From the NCBI RefSeq assembly GCF_021026195.1, contig NZ_JAJNCT010000010.1:372001-436000 (forward strand): 64,000 nt of DNA. The letters run 5' to 3'. This DNA is from Comamonas koreensis. Lineage in GTDB: Bacteria > Pseudomonadota > Gammaproteobacteria > Burkholderiales > Burkholderiaceae_C. Every line of letters begins with the position of its first letter. The first letter of the stretch is position 1. This document shows, one piece after another, positions 1 to 7,945 of this stretch. The translations under genes and the position numbers were made by a program. The notes under the pieces are model-generated. The model was not told the origin of the DNA and made no database searches. It saw nothing but the letters and a program-made list of their open reading frames with translations.

Positions 1-145
1 GCAGCGATTTGGGGCCATCGGGCTGGCGCAGCATGGCCGCCAGCACATGGACCGGTTCAATATAGGCATTGTCATTGCCCAGGGCCAACGATTGGGCGTC
101 GGCCAGCGCTTCTTGAAATTTGGTTGTCAGTTTGTCGATTCGCAT
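1..145 (-). CDS. clpB: ClpB disaggregase, N-terminal fragment (runs off window)
   Basis: Only the first 48 codons are inside the window. The peptide starts [20 protein letters not shown] and continues through a stretch ending in [10 protein letters not shown], the usual start of the ClpB N-domain, which binds substrates for the Hsp100 disaggregase working with DnaK/DnaJ/GrpE. The start at 145 is fixed by this similarity and by a GGGGA site six bases upstream. That site lies in a hairpin described separately. The gene is partial only because the window ends. Confidence 0.9.
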   Translation of the reverse strand, partial: MRIDKLTTKFQEALADAQSLALGNDNAYIEPVHVLAAMLRQPDGPKSL

Positions 146-150
146 GAATG

Positions 151-179
151 TTCCCCACTCAACAATTGTTACTGGGGAA
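151..179 (-). promoter_or_regulatory. Hairpin covering the clpB ribosome-binding site
   Basis: Read in the clpB direction, TTCCCCA is followed by a 15-base loop region holding the palindrome AACAATTGTT and then by TGGGGAA, which ends five bases before the clpB ATG. The two 7-base arms are perfectly complementary and the downstream arm contains the only Shine-Dalgarno-like bases. A CTTGAAA element at 208-202 resembles a sigma-32 -35 box, but no well-spaced -10 box is visible. The repeat could act as an RNA structure or as a DNA operator. Confidence 0.5.
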
Positions 180-380
180 TATTTTGCGCTGTACCTCGAA
201 TTTTCAAGAACCTCGCTGCACATATAGGCCTTGTCAGTGCACATCGCCAAACGCTGTGCGCTATATCCTACGGCCTGTGGGCCCGTGCAAAAACGGCCTG
301 TTCCCCGCATCCATTGCAGCAGCCATGCGCTGGCCACAGCTTGCGCCCGGTCAAGCTTGGTGTAAACAGGCGGGGCGCAG

Positions 381-851
381 TCAGCGCTTGGGCAGACCCC
401 AGCGCGCCATCGCCGCTTCGTCGCTGACGCGGGCATCGACCCAGCGTGCGCCTTCCGGCGTGTCTTCCTTCTTCCAGAACGGCGCCTCGGTCTTGAGGTA
501 GTCCATCAAGAACTCGCAGGCCTGGAAGCTCTCTCCCCGGTGCGCCGAGGAGACGGCGACCAGCACAATCTGGTCGCCAGGCGCCAGCAGCCCCACGCGG
601 TGGATGATGCGGGCGCCAAAGATGTCAAAGCGCTGGCTGGCGGCCTCGACCATATGGGCAATCGATTTTTCCGTCATGCCGGGGTAGTGCTCCAGCTCCA
701 TGGTCGCCACCTGGCTGCCCGCATTGCGGTCGCGCACGGTGCCGACAAAGCTGCAGACCGCGCCAATGCGGCCATCGGCGGCGCGCAGCAGGCGCAACTC
801 CTCGCTTACATCAAAGTCAGCGGTTTGTACGGCGATATGGGTGTGCAGCAT
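381..851 (-). CDS. moaE: Molybdopterin synthase catalytic subunit MoaE
   Basis: A 156-residue protein, normal for MoaE. This large subunit of molybdopterin synthase uses thiocarboxylated MoaD to put the dithiolene sulfurs on cyclic pyranopterin monophosphate in the cytoplasm. Visible family features are the early FVGTVRDRN segment, the [14 protein letters not shown] segment and the C-terminal [11 protein letters not shown] with its conserved lysines. An upstream ATG at 878 would add nine residues without family similarity, so the start [10 protein letters not shown] at 851 is preferred. moaD, moeA and mobB lie upstream on the same strand, but two small plus-strand genes separate moaE from moaD. 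Confidence 0.93.
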   Translation of the reverse strand: MLHTHIAVQTADFDVSEELRLLRAADGRIGAVCSFVGTVRDRNAGSQVATMELEHYPGMTEKSIAHMVEAASQRFDIFGARIIHRVGLLAPGDQIVLVAVSSAHRGESFQACEFLMDYLKTEAPFWKKEDTPEGARWVDARVSDEAAMARWGLPKR

Positions 852-1040
852 GGGCGGGGCTCGGCAAAAAGGCAGCAAAACCCAAGCCTAGCATGCCCGC
901 CGGGCCCGGCTGCAAACCATGGCGGGCCACCCCAGCTTCGCGATTGCGGCACACTGGTGGCCCTCTGCAAGCTTTGGGCTGCTGGAATGCCCGCATTCCG
1001 CCGCCTGCCCGCGCGCTAGCAAGACCTGTTTTCTCTTTGG

Positions 1041-1301
1041 ATGCTTTCCATGCCCAGTCAGACCCTGAATGCCCACGGCTTCCTGCTCTACCCCAATCCG
1101 CGCAACCAGCACCGGATTGTGTTCGAGTACCACGTGTTCGTGCCCTACCCCTACGCGATCATCGACATCCCGGCGATGGACCTGGTCGGCAAGACCAGCG
1201 TCTACGCCGCCTGCCGCGAGAGCGACAAGAAAATGGGCCAGGTGGTGACCTTTGAGCTGGAAGAAGATGTGGCCCGCTTCGAAAAGCGCTTTACGCCCTG
1301 A
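1041..1301 (+). CDS. Small conserved hypothetical protein (86 aa)
   Basis: I cannot assign a function. The protein is soluble, with an aromatic N-terminal half (FLLYPNP, FEYHVFVPYPYAIIDIP) and a charged C-terminus (FELEEDVARFEKRF). There is no signal peptide or membrane segment. The start is uncertain: ATG at 1041 or 1050 would both work, and neither has a clear Shine-Dalgarno site. It is followed 26 bases later by another small gene on the same strand, so the two probably form a unit inserted between moaE and moaD, both on the minus strand. Confidence 0.6.
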   Translation: MLSMPSQTLNAHGFLLYPNPRNQHRIVFEYHVFVPYPYAIIDIPAMDLVGKTSVYAACRESDKKMGQVVTFELEEDVARFEKRFTP

Positions 1302-1327
1302 ACACGCCAATCACCTGACGGACTCCC

Positions 1328-1666
1328 ATGCAAGACGGCAGCCAGATCTTTGTCCCTGATTCCTTCATCGCCCTCTTCCAGGGCCGCAACCAGCGCCTGC
1401 GCCAGCCGCTCAATGAGATCGCCCAGCGCTATGAGCTCTGCGAAGACTTGGCGCAGATGCTGGTCGAGCAGGCGCAGATCCTCTACCACCAAAGCGCGCC
1501 CTCCGAGAGCGCCATCCTGCAGACCATCTACAGCGGTCTGCAAACGCCAGACGCCGGCATCAGCGCCGAGGAAGCCCGCTGGGTGGTACTGCGCCTGTCC
1601 GAACTGCTGGAATGGAAAGCGCCCGAGTTGCTGCTGCCCAGCCCCGCAGAAGATGGCGCTGCTTAA
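1328..1666 (+). CDS. Small conserved hypothetical protein (112 aa)
   Basis: Function unknown. The 112-residue protein is predicted to be mostly helical and acidic, with segments such as LNEIAQRYELCEDLAQMLVEQ and EEARWVVLRLSELLEW. No catalytic motif, signal peptide or membrane helix is visible. It follows the 86-residue gene by 26 bases and ends seven bases before the convergent moaD stop. GC-rich third positions fit real coding sequence. It is too small to be a chaperone ATPase on its own and I see no P-loop. Confidence 0.6.
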   Translation: MQDGSQIFVPDSFIALFQGRNQRLRQPLNEIAQRYELCEDLAQMLVEQAQILYHQSAPSESAILQTIYSGLQTPDAGISAEEARWVVLRLSELLEWKAPELLLPSPAEDGAA

Positions 1667-1672
1667 GAGCGC

Positions 1673-1933
1673 TTAACCGCCCGTCACCGGCGGAAAAAAC
1701 GCCACCTCGGCACCCGCTTCCAGCACCGCGCTGTCATCGCTGAGCACCTGGTTGACGGCGGTGCGCACCGCGCGCCCCCGGGCCAGGCAGCTGGCATAGG
1801 GCTCGCCCCGTGCCAGCAGGGCCTCGCGCAGCTCGGCGACAGTGTCGGCATCGGTGGCAAAGGACTCGCTGCCGCTGCCAATGGCCTCGCGGATGGCGGC
1901 GAAATAGCGCAGTTGTACGGTCTTCATGGTCAT
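1673..1933 (-). CDS. moaD: Molybdopterin synthase sulfur carrier subunit MoaD
   Basis: An 86-residue ubiquitin-fold sulfur carrier ending in the required Gly-Gly (VTGG). The terminal glycine is adenylated by MoeB and thiocarboxylated to supply sulfur to MoaE. The segment VAFFPPVTGG is typical of MoaD C-termini. The start MTMKTVQLRYF at 1933 is supported by an AGGGGAG site six bases upstream; an earlier in-frame ATG at 1966 is inside the end of moeA and less likely. It follows moeA by 29 bases and is probably co-transcribed with it. Confidence 0.93.
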   Translation of the reverse strand: MTMKTVQLRYFAAIREAIGSGSESFATDADTVAELREALLARGEPYASCLARGRAVRTAVNQVLSDDSAVLEAGAEVAFFPPVTGG

Positions 1934-1962
1934 GGTGTTCTCCCCTCGTTGGCAGCCCAGGC

Positions 1963-3195
1963 TCAACCCAGCAGCTGGGCAAAGGGCACAAAGCGCACGG
2001 TGTCACCCCGCGCAATCGACTGGCCGGGTGGGTTGTCGACCAGGCCATCAGCCCAGACTGCCGAGGTCAGCACGCCCGAGCCCTGGTTGGCAAAACGCTC
2101 CAGTCCGCCTTGCGCATTGAGGCGCACCCGCAAAAACTCGCGGCGCTTGTCGGCACGCGGCCAGTCGAAATCGGCACGCATATCGATCGCCTGCGGCGCC
2201 AGCGCCTGCACGCCTTGCAGGCGCAGCAGAAAAGGCCGCACCAGGAGCGCAAAGGTCACAAAGCTGGAGACCGGGTTGCCCGGCAGGCCGATGAAATGGG
2301 CCTGGCCCACCCGGCCATAGGCAAAGGGCTTGCCCGGCTTGACCGCAATCGCCCAGAGATCGAGGCTGCCCAAGGCCTGCACGGCCGGCTTGATATGGTC
2401 TTCCTCGCCCACCGACACACCACCACTGGTCAGCACCAGGTCGCTGTGCTGCGCGGCGGCCTGCAGCGCGGCCACGGTGGCCTCGTAGCTGTCGGGCACG
2501 ATGCCCAGATCACGCACCTCGCAGCCCAGGCGCTGCAGCATGGCGCGCAAGAAGAAGCGGTTGCTGTTGTAGATGCTGCCGGCGGGCAAGTCCTGGGGCG
2601 CCACATCGCCGGGCATGACCAGCTCGTCACCGGTAGAGAACAAGGCCATGCGCGGGCGGCGCGCCAGTTGCAAGCGTGCACAGCCCATGCTGGCAGCCAG
2701 GCCCAGCTCGGCAGGGCCCAGGCGCGTGCCGGCGGTCAGCACCGTGCTGCCCAGCTGCATGTCTTCGCCACTTTTACGGATGTTCTGCCCTGCCTTGACC
2801 GCCGCATTGATCTGCACCCGGCCATCGTCCAGCAGGCTGCATTCTTCCTGCATCACCACGGCATCGGCGCCCGCTGGCACGGCTGCTCCGGTAAAGATGC
2901 GGGCGGCGGTGCCGGCAGCCAGCGGCTCGCCGATGCTGCCCGCTGCAATGCGCTGGCTCACCGGCAGGGCCAGCTCGGGCCCGCTCAGGTCGGCCGCGCG
3001 CAGCGCATAGCCGTCCATCGCGCTGTTGTCGAAAGGCGGCACCTGCAAGGCAGCGACCAGGTCCTGCGCCAGCACGCGGCCATCGGCATCAAAGGTGTCC
3101 AGCAGCTCATGGCCTTCCAGCGGCTGGGCATAGGCCAGCAGCTCGGCCAGGGCGGCATCGAGTGATTTCAGAGGGGGACGGGGCTGGCTGTTCAT
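1963..3195 (-). CDS. moeA: Molybdopterin molybdenumtransferase MoeA
   Basis: A 410-residue protein, the usual length for MoeA, which inserts molybdate into adenylylated molybdopterin. Visible landmarks are the N-terminal region with PFDNSAMDGYA, the loop RIFTGAAVPAGADAVV, the central molybdopterin-binding GDELVMPG and the LTSGGVSVGEEDH motif, and IGLPGNPVSSF in the C-terminal part. An AAGGA site precedes the ATG at 3195. It lies between mobB and moaD in the same direction, in keeping with a molybdenum cofactor gene group. Confidence 0.95.
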   Translation of the reverse strand: MNSQPRPPLKSLDAALAELLAYAQPLEGHELLDTFDADGRVLAQDLVAALQVPPFDNSAMDGYALRAADLSGPELALPVSQRIAAGSIGEPLAAGTAARIFTGAAVPAGADAVVMQEECSLLDDGRVQINAAVKAGQNIRKSGEDMQLGSTVLTAGTRLGPAELGLAASMGCARLQLARRPRMALFSTGDELVMPGDVAPQDLPAGSIYNSNRFFLRAMLQRLGCEVRDLGIVPDSYEATVAALQAAAQHSDLVLTSGGVSVGEEDHIKPAVQALGSLDLWAIAVKPGKPFAYGRVGQAHFIGLPGNPVSSFVTFALLVRPFLLRLQGVQALAPQAIDMRADFDWPRADKRREFLRVRLNAQGGLERFANQGSGVLTSAVWADGLVDNPPGQSIARGDTVRFVPFAQLLG

Positions 3196-3254
3196 TCAAT
3201 CATTCCTTGGGTTGTCGGCCGCCTCCAGGCGGGCCGAACATCGATACAGCCCGC

Positions 3255-3815
3255 TCAGCCGGCGGTATCGATCGCAAATACACAGGGCGGGGTATAGGCA
3301 AAGCGGGCGCTGTGCGCCAGCAGCCACTGCGCCACGTCGGCAGGGATATCGCGGGACAGCTGTGGCAAGGCCGTGGCGGGCAGCAACTGGCGGGCGGGCG
3401 ACAGCACCACCGCCTGCACGGCCGCATCCTGCGGATAGAGCGGCGCCTTGCCGTTGGCCTCTGGCGCATTGGCCAGCACCTCCAGCTTGGGCAGGTCGCA
3501 GTCCTTGAAGCCTTCCACCAGCACCCAGTCCACCTGGCTGTCGAGCTGGGCGATCAGCGCATGCACATCGGGCTCCTGCGTCTGGGGCAGCTCGCGCATC
3601 AGCACCACGCGCTGGTCGGAGGCAGCCAGCACCTCGTAGGCGCCGGCCTGGCGGTGGCGCCAGGTGTCCTTGCCGGGGGTGTCGATATCAAAGCGGTGGT
3701 GGGCATGCTTGATGACCGACACCTGCTGGCCCTGCGCGATCAGCACCGGGATGACCTGCTCGATCAAGGTCGTCTTGCCACTGCCGGAATAGCCTGCAAA
3801 ACACACCACCTGCAT
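3255..3815 (-). CDS. mobB: Molybdopterin-guanine dinucleotide biosynthesis adaptor MobB
   Basis: A 186-residue P-loop GTPase. The Walker A motif GYSGSGKTTL is at residues 8-17, followed by VSVIKHAHHRFDIDTPGKDT, the MobB signature. MobB is thought to assist MobA in making the guanine dinucleotide form of the cofactor, needed by DMSO-reductase family enzymes. No mobA is present in this window. A strong AAGGAGG site lies five bases before the ATG. It is 59 bases upstream of moeA and 72 bases downstream of thrC, so it may start its own transcript or be read from thrC. Confidence 0.93.
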   Translation of the reverse strand: MQVVCFAGYSGSGKTTLIEQVIPVLIAQGQQVSVIKHAHHRFDIDTPGKDTWRHRQAGAYEVLAASDQRVVLMRELPQTQEPDVHALIAQLDSQVDWVLVEGFKDCDLPKLEVLANAPEANGKAPLYPQDAAVQAVVLSPARQLLPATALPQLSRDIPADVAQWLLAHSARFAYTPPCVFAIDTAG

Positions 3816-3887
3816 ACCCGCCTCCTTGATGAATCCACTGCCCGCCTCGGCATCCAGGCACGAGGCGATGGCGGCAGCTTAGCCGGT

Positions 3888-5312
3888 TCAGCGGCAGTGG
3901 TCCTTGATATAGGTCTTGACCTGGTCCACATCGGCAGGCATCACGACCACGCGCTTGGGCAGGGCTTCGATGCCATCAAACTTGGCGGGGCGCTCGGGCA
4001 GATGGCCCAGGGCCTCTTCGATGGTGGCGGCAAACTTGATCGGCAACGCAGTTTCCAGCACGATCATCGGCTCGGCACCCAGGTGCTCGCGCGCCACCTT
4101 CACGCCATCGGCGGTATGGGTGTCGATCATCTGGCCCAGGCGCTGGTAGGTGTCCTGGATGGTGGCCAGGCGGTCGGCATGGCTGCTCTTGCCGCTGACA
4201 AAGCCATAGCGGCCTGCTGCATCCTTGAAGGCCGGATCGGCCTGCAGGTCAAAACGGCCTTCTTGGGCCACGCCTTGCGAGAACAGCTGCTGCAGACGGG
4301 CGCCATCGCGGCCCACCAGGTCGAACACAAAGCGCTCGAAGTTGCTGGCCTTGGAGATGTCCATCGAAGGGCTGGAGGTCTCGAAGGTGTGGGCAGCGCC
4401 ACGCACCTGGTAGACGCCGGTGCGGAAGAATTCGTCCAGCACATCGTTCTCGTTGGTGGCCACCACCAGCTTGGCAATCGGCAGGCCCATCTGGCGCGCC
4501 ACATGGCCGGCGCAGACATTGCCAAAGTTGCCGCTCGGCACCGTGAAGCTCACCTTCTCGCTGTTCTTGCTGGTGGCCTGCAGGTAGCCGGCAAAGTAGT
4601 AGACCACCTGGGCCAGCAAGCGCGCCCAGTTGATGGAGTTGACGGTACCGATCTTGTACTGCGCCTTGAAGGCGTGGTCATTGCTGACCGCCTTGACGAT
4701 GTCCTGGCAGTCGTCAAACACGCCTTCGATGGCGATGTTGTGGATGTTCTCGTCCTGCAGGCTGAACATCTGTGCCTGCTGGAAGGGGCTCATGCGGCCA
4801 TGCGGGCTGGTCATGAACACGCGCACGCCCTTTTTGCCGCGCATCGCGTATTCCGCCGCGCTGCCGGTGTCACCACTGGTGGCACCCAAAATATTGAGCT
4901 CTTCGCCACGGCGCGCCAGTTCGTACTCGAACAGGTTGCCCAGCAGCTGCATGGCCATGTCCTTGAAGGCCAAGGTGGGGCCATTGGAGAGCGCCTCGAT
5001 CATCAGCTGGCCTTCGAGCTGGCGCACTGGAACAATCGCCGCCGTGCCGAACACCGCTTCGGTATAGGTCTTGTTGCACAGCGCGCGCAGGTCCTCGGCC
5101 GGGATGTCGTCGATGTACAGCGACAGAATCTCGAACGCCAGCGCGGCATAGCCCTGGTTCTGGAGCGTCTCGCGCAGCGCCGTCAGCTTGGCATCGTCAA
5201 TCTGCGGGTACTGCACCGGCATGTAAAGGCCGCCATCGGGCGCCAGGCCCTCGAGCAAAATGTCGCAAAAACGTTTTTGTTCGGCATGGCCGCGCGTGGA
5301 GAGATACAGCAT
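3888..5312 (-). CDS. thrC: Threonine synthase
   Basis: A 474-residue fold-type II PLP enzyme converting O-phosphohomoserine to threonine. The N-terminus MLYLSTRG is typical of threonine synthase and places the start at 5312, not at the more distal ATG at 5360. The PLP lysine is in the motif GPTLAFKDMAMQ at about residue 117, and the phosphate-binding segment GATSGDTGSAAEYA follows. Although it normally follows hom directly, here an M48 protease gene and a terminator lie between them, so thrC probably has its own promoter. Confidence 0.96.
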   Translation of the reverse strand: MLYLSTRGHAEQKRFCDILLEGLAPDGGLYMPVQYPQIDDAKLTALRETLQNQGYAALAFEILSLYIDDIPAEDLRALCNKTYTEAVFGTAAIVPVRQLEGQLMIEALSNGPTLAFKDMAMQLLGNLFEYELARRGEELNILGATSGDTGSAAEYAMRGKKGVRVFMTSPHGRMSPFQQAQMFSLQDENIHNIAIEGVFDDCQDIVKAVSNDHAFKAQYKIGTVNSINWARLLAQVVYYFAGYLQATSKNSEKVSFTVPSGNFGNVCAGHVARQMGLPIAKLVVATNENDVLDEFFRTGVYQVRGAAHTFETSSPSMDISKASNFERFVFDLVGRDGARLQQLFSQGVAQEGRFDLQADPAFKDAAGRYGFVSGKSSHADRLATIQDTYQRLGQMIDTHTADGVKVAREHLGAEPMIVLETALPIKFAATIEEALGHLPERPAKFDGIEALPKRVVVMPADVDQVKTYIKDHCR

Positions 5313-5469
5313 GGAGGGTGCGAAATAAGTGGACACAGCCCGCTCACGGGCAAGGAGCAACTACCTATTATCCTGCAGTCGCCAGTACTGGCACAGCTTG
5401 CGCAGGAATGTGGGGCACAGCAGCTGGCAGCAGCGGCCAGGCTGCGATCCGCAAGGCAGCTGCTGGCAT

Positions 5470-5495
5470 AAAAAAGCCCCGGACAAAGTCCGAGG
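5470..5495 (-). terminator. Terminator after the M48 protease gene
   Basis: Read on the minus strand, an 8-bp stem CCTCGGAC/GTCCGGGG (one G-T pair) with a TTT loop is followed by CTTTTTTAT. This is a standard intrinsic terminator placed 25 bases after the protease stop and before thrC. Confidence 0.85.
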
Positions 5496-5519
5496 CCTGG
5501 CAGGGTTGTGGAGCAGCCG

Positions 5520-7700
5520 TCAGGCCTGCTCACCCATGCGCGCCAGTTCCTGGCGGGCATAGTAGGCGCGCCACTGGTTCACCACCAGCTCGGCAAAGGC
5601 CTGGTTCTTCATCTTCTTGACGCCCTTGAGCATCACCACCACGCGCTGCTTTTTCTTCTGAAACTGCGCGCGGCGCTTGCCCACACCCATGGCGGGAGGC
5701 TGCACACCGGGCTCCAGCGCCATGATGACGGTGAGCATATGGTTGGCCTGGTTGAACTCGAAATCATCGATTGCCGACCAGGGCAGCAACTCCTGCGCGT
5801 TGAACAGGCGCACACCCGCAGGCTGCAGCACCATGGCCGGGCTCTGGCCATCGCGCCAGAACAGCCGCGCCACCCACAGGCAGACAAGACCACCGGCCAG
5901 CACACCCGCACCGACGGCCATATGCAGGCCCGCCATGAACAAGGCCACCGCCCCGCCAAAACAGGCCAGGGCCAGAAAGCCGAACAAGCCCATCATGAAG
6001 GCCGAGCGCTCATGGATCACGGTTTCGGGCGTGGCCAGCGCCGCGATCTCGCGCAGCTCCACCAGCTTGGCGCTGCGGTTGGCCGCGGCTGCGCTGCTGA
6101 GCTCGTTTTGCAAGGCGGCATTCAGATCGGCAACCGGGGCTGGCGCGACCGCCCCGGCCAGGGTGCGGCTGCTGGCGGCAGGAGCGCCCTGCTCCAGGCC
6201 AAACTCCTGCAGCAGCTGGCTGCCCTGGGCATCCATGGCGCGCGCCAGCAACTCGGGACTGACGGGCACACCCAGCGCAGCCAGGCGCTCGGCCAGCTCG
6301 GGGTGGGTATCGGTGGGGTGGGCCTGGCGCTTGTCCAGGTGCTCGCTCGGGTCAGTCATGCCCTTGGCGGCCACCAGCTGGCGCACATGGCCCAGCACCC
6401 CACCTTCGACGGTCTCGCCCCGGTCCCAGTTGGCCTGCAGGGCCTCATCCACATGCGGCGCCAGCGCGCTGATGCGCAGCAAGGACGAGGCGACGGCCTG
6501 CGGGCTCACCACCTGCGCGCCCACCGCATCGGCGGCCAGTTCGCGCTTGCGGCTCCAGTAGCGCACTGCTTCGTGGAAGCTGTCCAGAAACATCTCTCCG
6601 AACAAGGTGGCCGGGCGGCGCAGGATGTCCATCCAAGACTCCTCATGCCGCTCGCCGCCACTGATGGCCACCAGGTGGTGGATGGTGGCGCTGTAGATGG
6701 GCGAGAAGCGCTGGCTGTAGAGCGTGTCTTCGCCGATGAAGTGGCCCAGTTCGTGGCCGATCACGGCAGCGACTTCGCCGGCATTGAGAAAGGCCATGTA
6801 GGGCAAGGGCAGGTAGAGCACGCGGCCCTGGGGCAGCAAGGCGCCATTGGACAGCTGCACCGGGTGCTCGGTCACAAAAAAGCCTTCGTTCAGCCCCACC
6901 ACCAGCGCATCGGGCATGCCCGCACCTGTCTTGGCGGCCACACCGTCCACAAAGGCCCAGAGCTCAGGCGCCTGCTGGCGGCTCACGGTCTGGCCCATCA
7001 CCTCGATGGGCTCGTTCTCCAGCGGCTTGCGCGATGCCTTCCAGACATCGATCAGCACCTTGCAGCCCGAGTACAGCAGGAACAGCGCCAGGCCGCCGAG
7101 GATGAACATGAGCTTCATGTCGCCCTTGCTGTAGTTGCGGTGGCGCAGGATGGGCATCATCTCGTAGACCAGCAGCGGGATGGCCGCACCAAACAGCAGC
7201 AGCACCATGACCACCATGTAGGTGGGCAAGAGCTTGCGGCCCTTCTGGAAGGTGGCAAGCAGCTGCTCCCGCGACTGCATGGCCTTGGCACCCATGCCGC
7301 GCTGGTACACCACCCCCAGTGCCGACCAGAACAGCGCCAGCACGCTGAACGCGATGGTGCAGCCCGCCAGCACCGGCTGCAAGTTACGGGTGGTGACATT
7401 CAGGCCCTGGGTTTGCAGGTCCTTGATGGCCATCAGGTACTCGTTTTTGACCTTCCAGACCGGGTATTCCTTGCCCTGGCTGTCTCGAACCGTGGCACTG
7501 CGCCCGGGCTTTTCGGCCTCGATCGCTTCGAGCTGGCGCACCACCTGCTGGTACTCTGCGATTTGCGCGCTCACATCGGTCACCGGCGTATCCGCCCGCG
7601 ACCATTGCCAGATGCCGATGGCCAGCATCAGCAGCGGAATCCCAAACAACACTCCCCAGCGCTTGGCCAGCGCCAGCCATTTTTTGTCGGTCTCCGACAT
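5520..7700 (-). CDS. M48 family membrane metallopeptidase
   Basis: A 726-residue protein with the zinc protease motif HELGH at residues 316-320, within VIGHELGHFIGED, and a downstream glutamate-containing segment (KRELAADAVGA) matching the third zinc ligand of M48 enzymes. Hydrophobic helices are visible near residues 15-28, 105-125, 165-185 and 210-225, and two more near 560-600, so the catalytic domain is membrane tethered. It resembles large HtpX/Ste24-like proteases of unknown substrate; a role in membrane protein quality control is inference. A GGGGAG site precedes the ATG. It sits unusually between hom and thrC. Confidence 0.88.
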   Translation of the reverse strand: MSETDKKWLALAKRWGVLFGIPLLMLAIGIWQWSRADTPVTDVSAQIAEYQQVVRQLEAIEAEKPGRSATVRDSQGKEYPVWKVKNEYLMAIKDLQTQGLNVTTRNLQPVLAGCTIAFSVLALFWSALGVVYQRGMGAKAMQSREQLLATFQKGRKLLPTYMVVMVLLLFGAAIPLLVYEMMPILRHRNYSKGDMKLMFILGGLALFLLYSGCKVLIDVWKASRKPLENEPIEVMGQTVSRQQAPELWAFVDGVAAKTGAGMPDALVVGLNEGFFVTEHPVQLSNGALLPQGRVLYLPLPYMAFLNAGEVAAVIGHELGHFIGEDTLYSQRFSPIYSATIHHLVAISGGERHEESWMDILRRPATLFGEMFLDSFHEAVRYWSRKRELAADAVGAQVVSPQAVASSLLRISALAPHVDEALQANWDRGETVEGGVLGHVRQLVAAKGMTDPSEHLDKRQAHPTDTHPELAERLAALGVPVSPELLARAMDAQGSQLLQEFGLEQGAPAASSRTLAGAVAPAPVADLNAALQNELSSAAAANRSAKLVELREIAALATPETVIHERSAFMMGLFGFLALACFGGAVALFMAGLHMAVGAGVLAGGLVCLWVARLFWRDGQSPAMVLQPAGVRLFNAQELLPWSAIDDFEFNQANHMLTVIMALEPGVQPPAMGVGKRRAQFQKKKQRVVVMLKGVKKMKNQAFAELVVNQWRAYYARQELARMGEQA

Positions 7701-7858
7701 CGTGCAACTCCCCGTCTTTGTTATCGATCAGCAGCGCCGCCGGGTCCAGCCCGGAGGCGCTGCCTTTGTGAGCGGCCATTATTTATAAAAATAATGAAGT
7801 AAACAAATACCGACAAGTAACAGAATGAAGCGGGCGCTATCGCGGCTATTGAGCACCT

Positions 7859-7895
7859 AAAAAAACCGCCGGGGCCGGAAGGGCCACAGGCGGTT
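7859..7895 (-). terminator. Terminator after hom
   Basis: On the minus strand the stem AACCGCC/GGCGGTT encloses an inner GGCC/GGCC pairing and is followed by seven T residues. It lies about 50 bases after the hom stop, so hom is separated transcriptionally from the M48 gene. Confidence 0.85.
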
Positions 7896-7945
7896 CTTGA
7901 GGCGGCAGGTGCCCGATGTTGCGACACGGGGGTCGCAGCAGCTGT

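Noticed and set aside
1810..3165. A 451-residue plus-strand frame opposite moeA
   Set aside because: Mirror frame of moeA with no family similarity.
3162..5471. A 769-residue plus-strand frame opposite mobB and thrC
   Set aside because: It lies opposite well-supported genes, has the same His/Gln/Arg-rich mirror composition and no recognisable domain.
5508..7802. A 764-residue plus-strand frame opposite the M48 gene
   Set aside because: Mirror of the protease; the HELGH motif on the other strand settles which is real.
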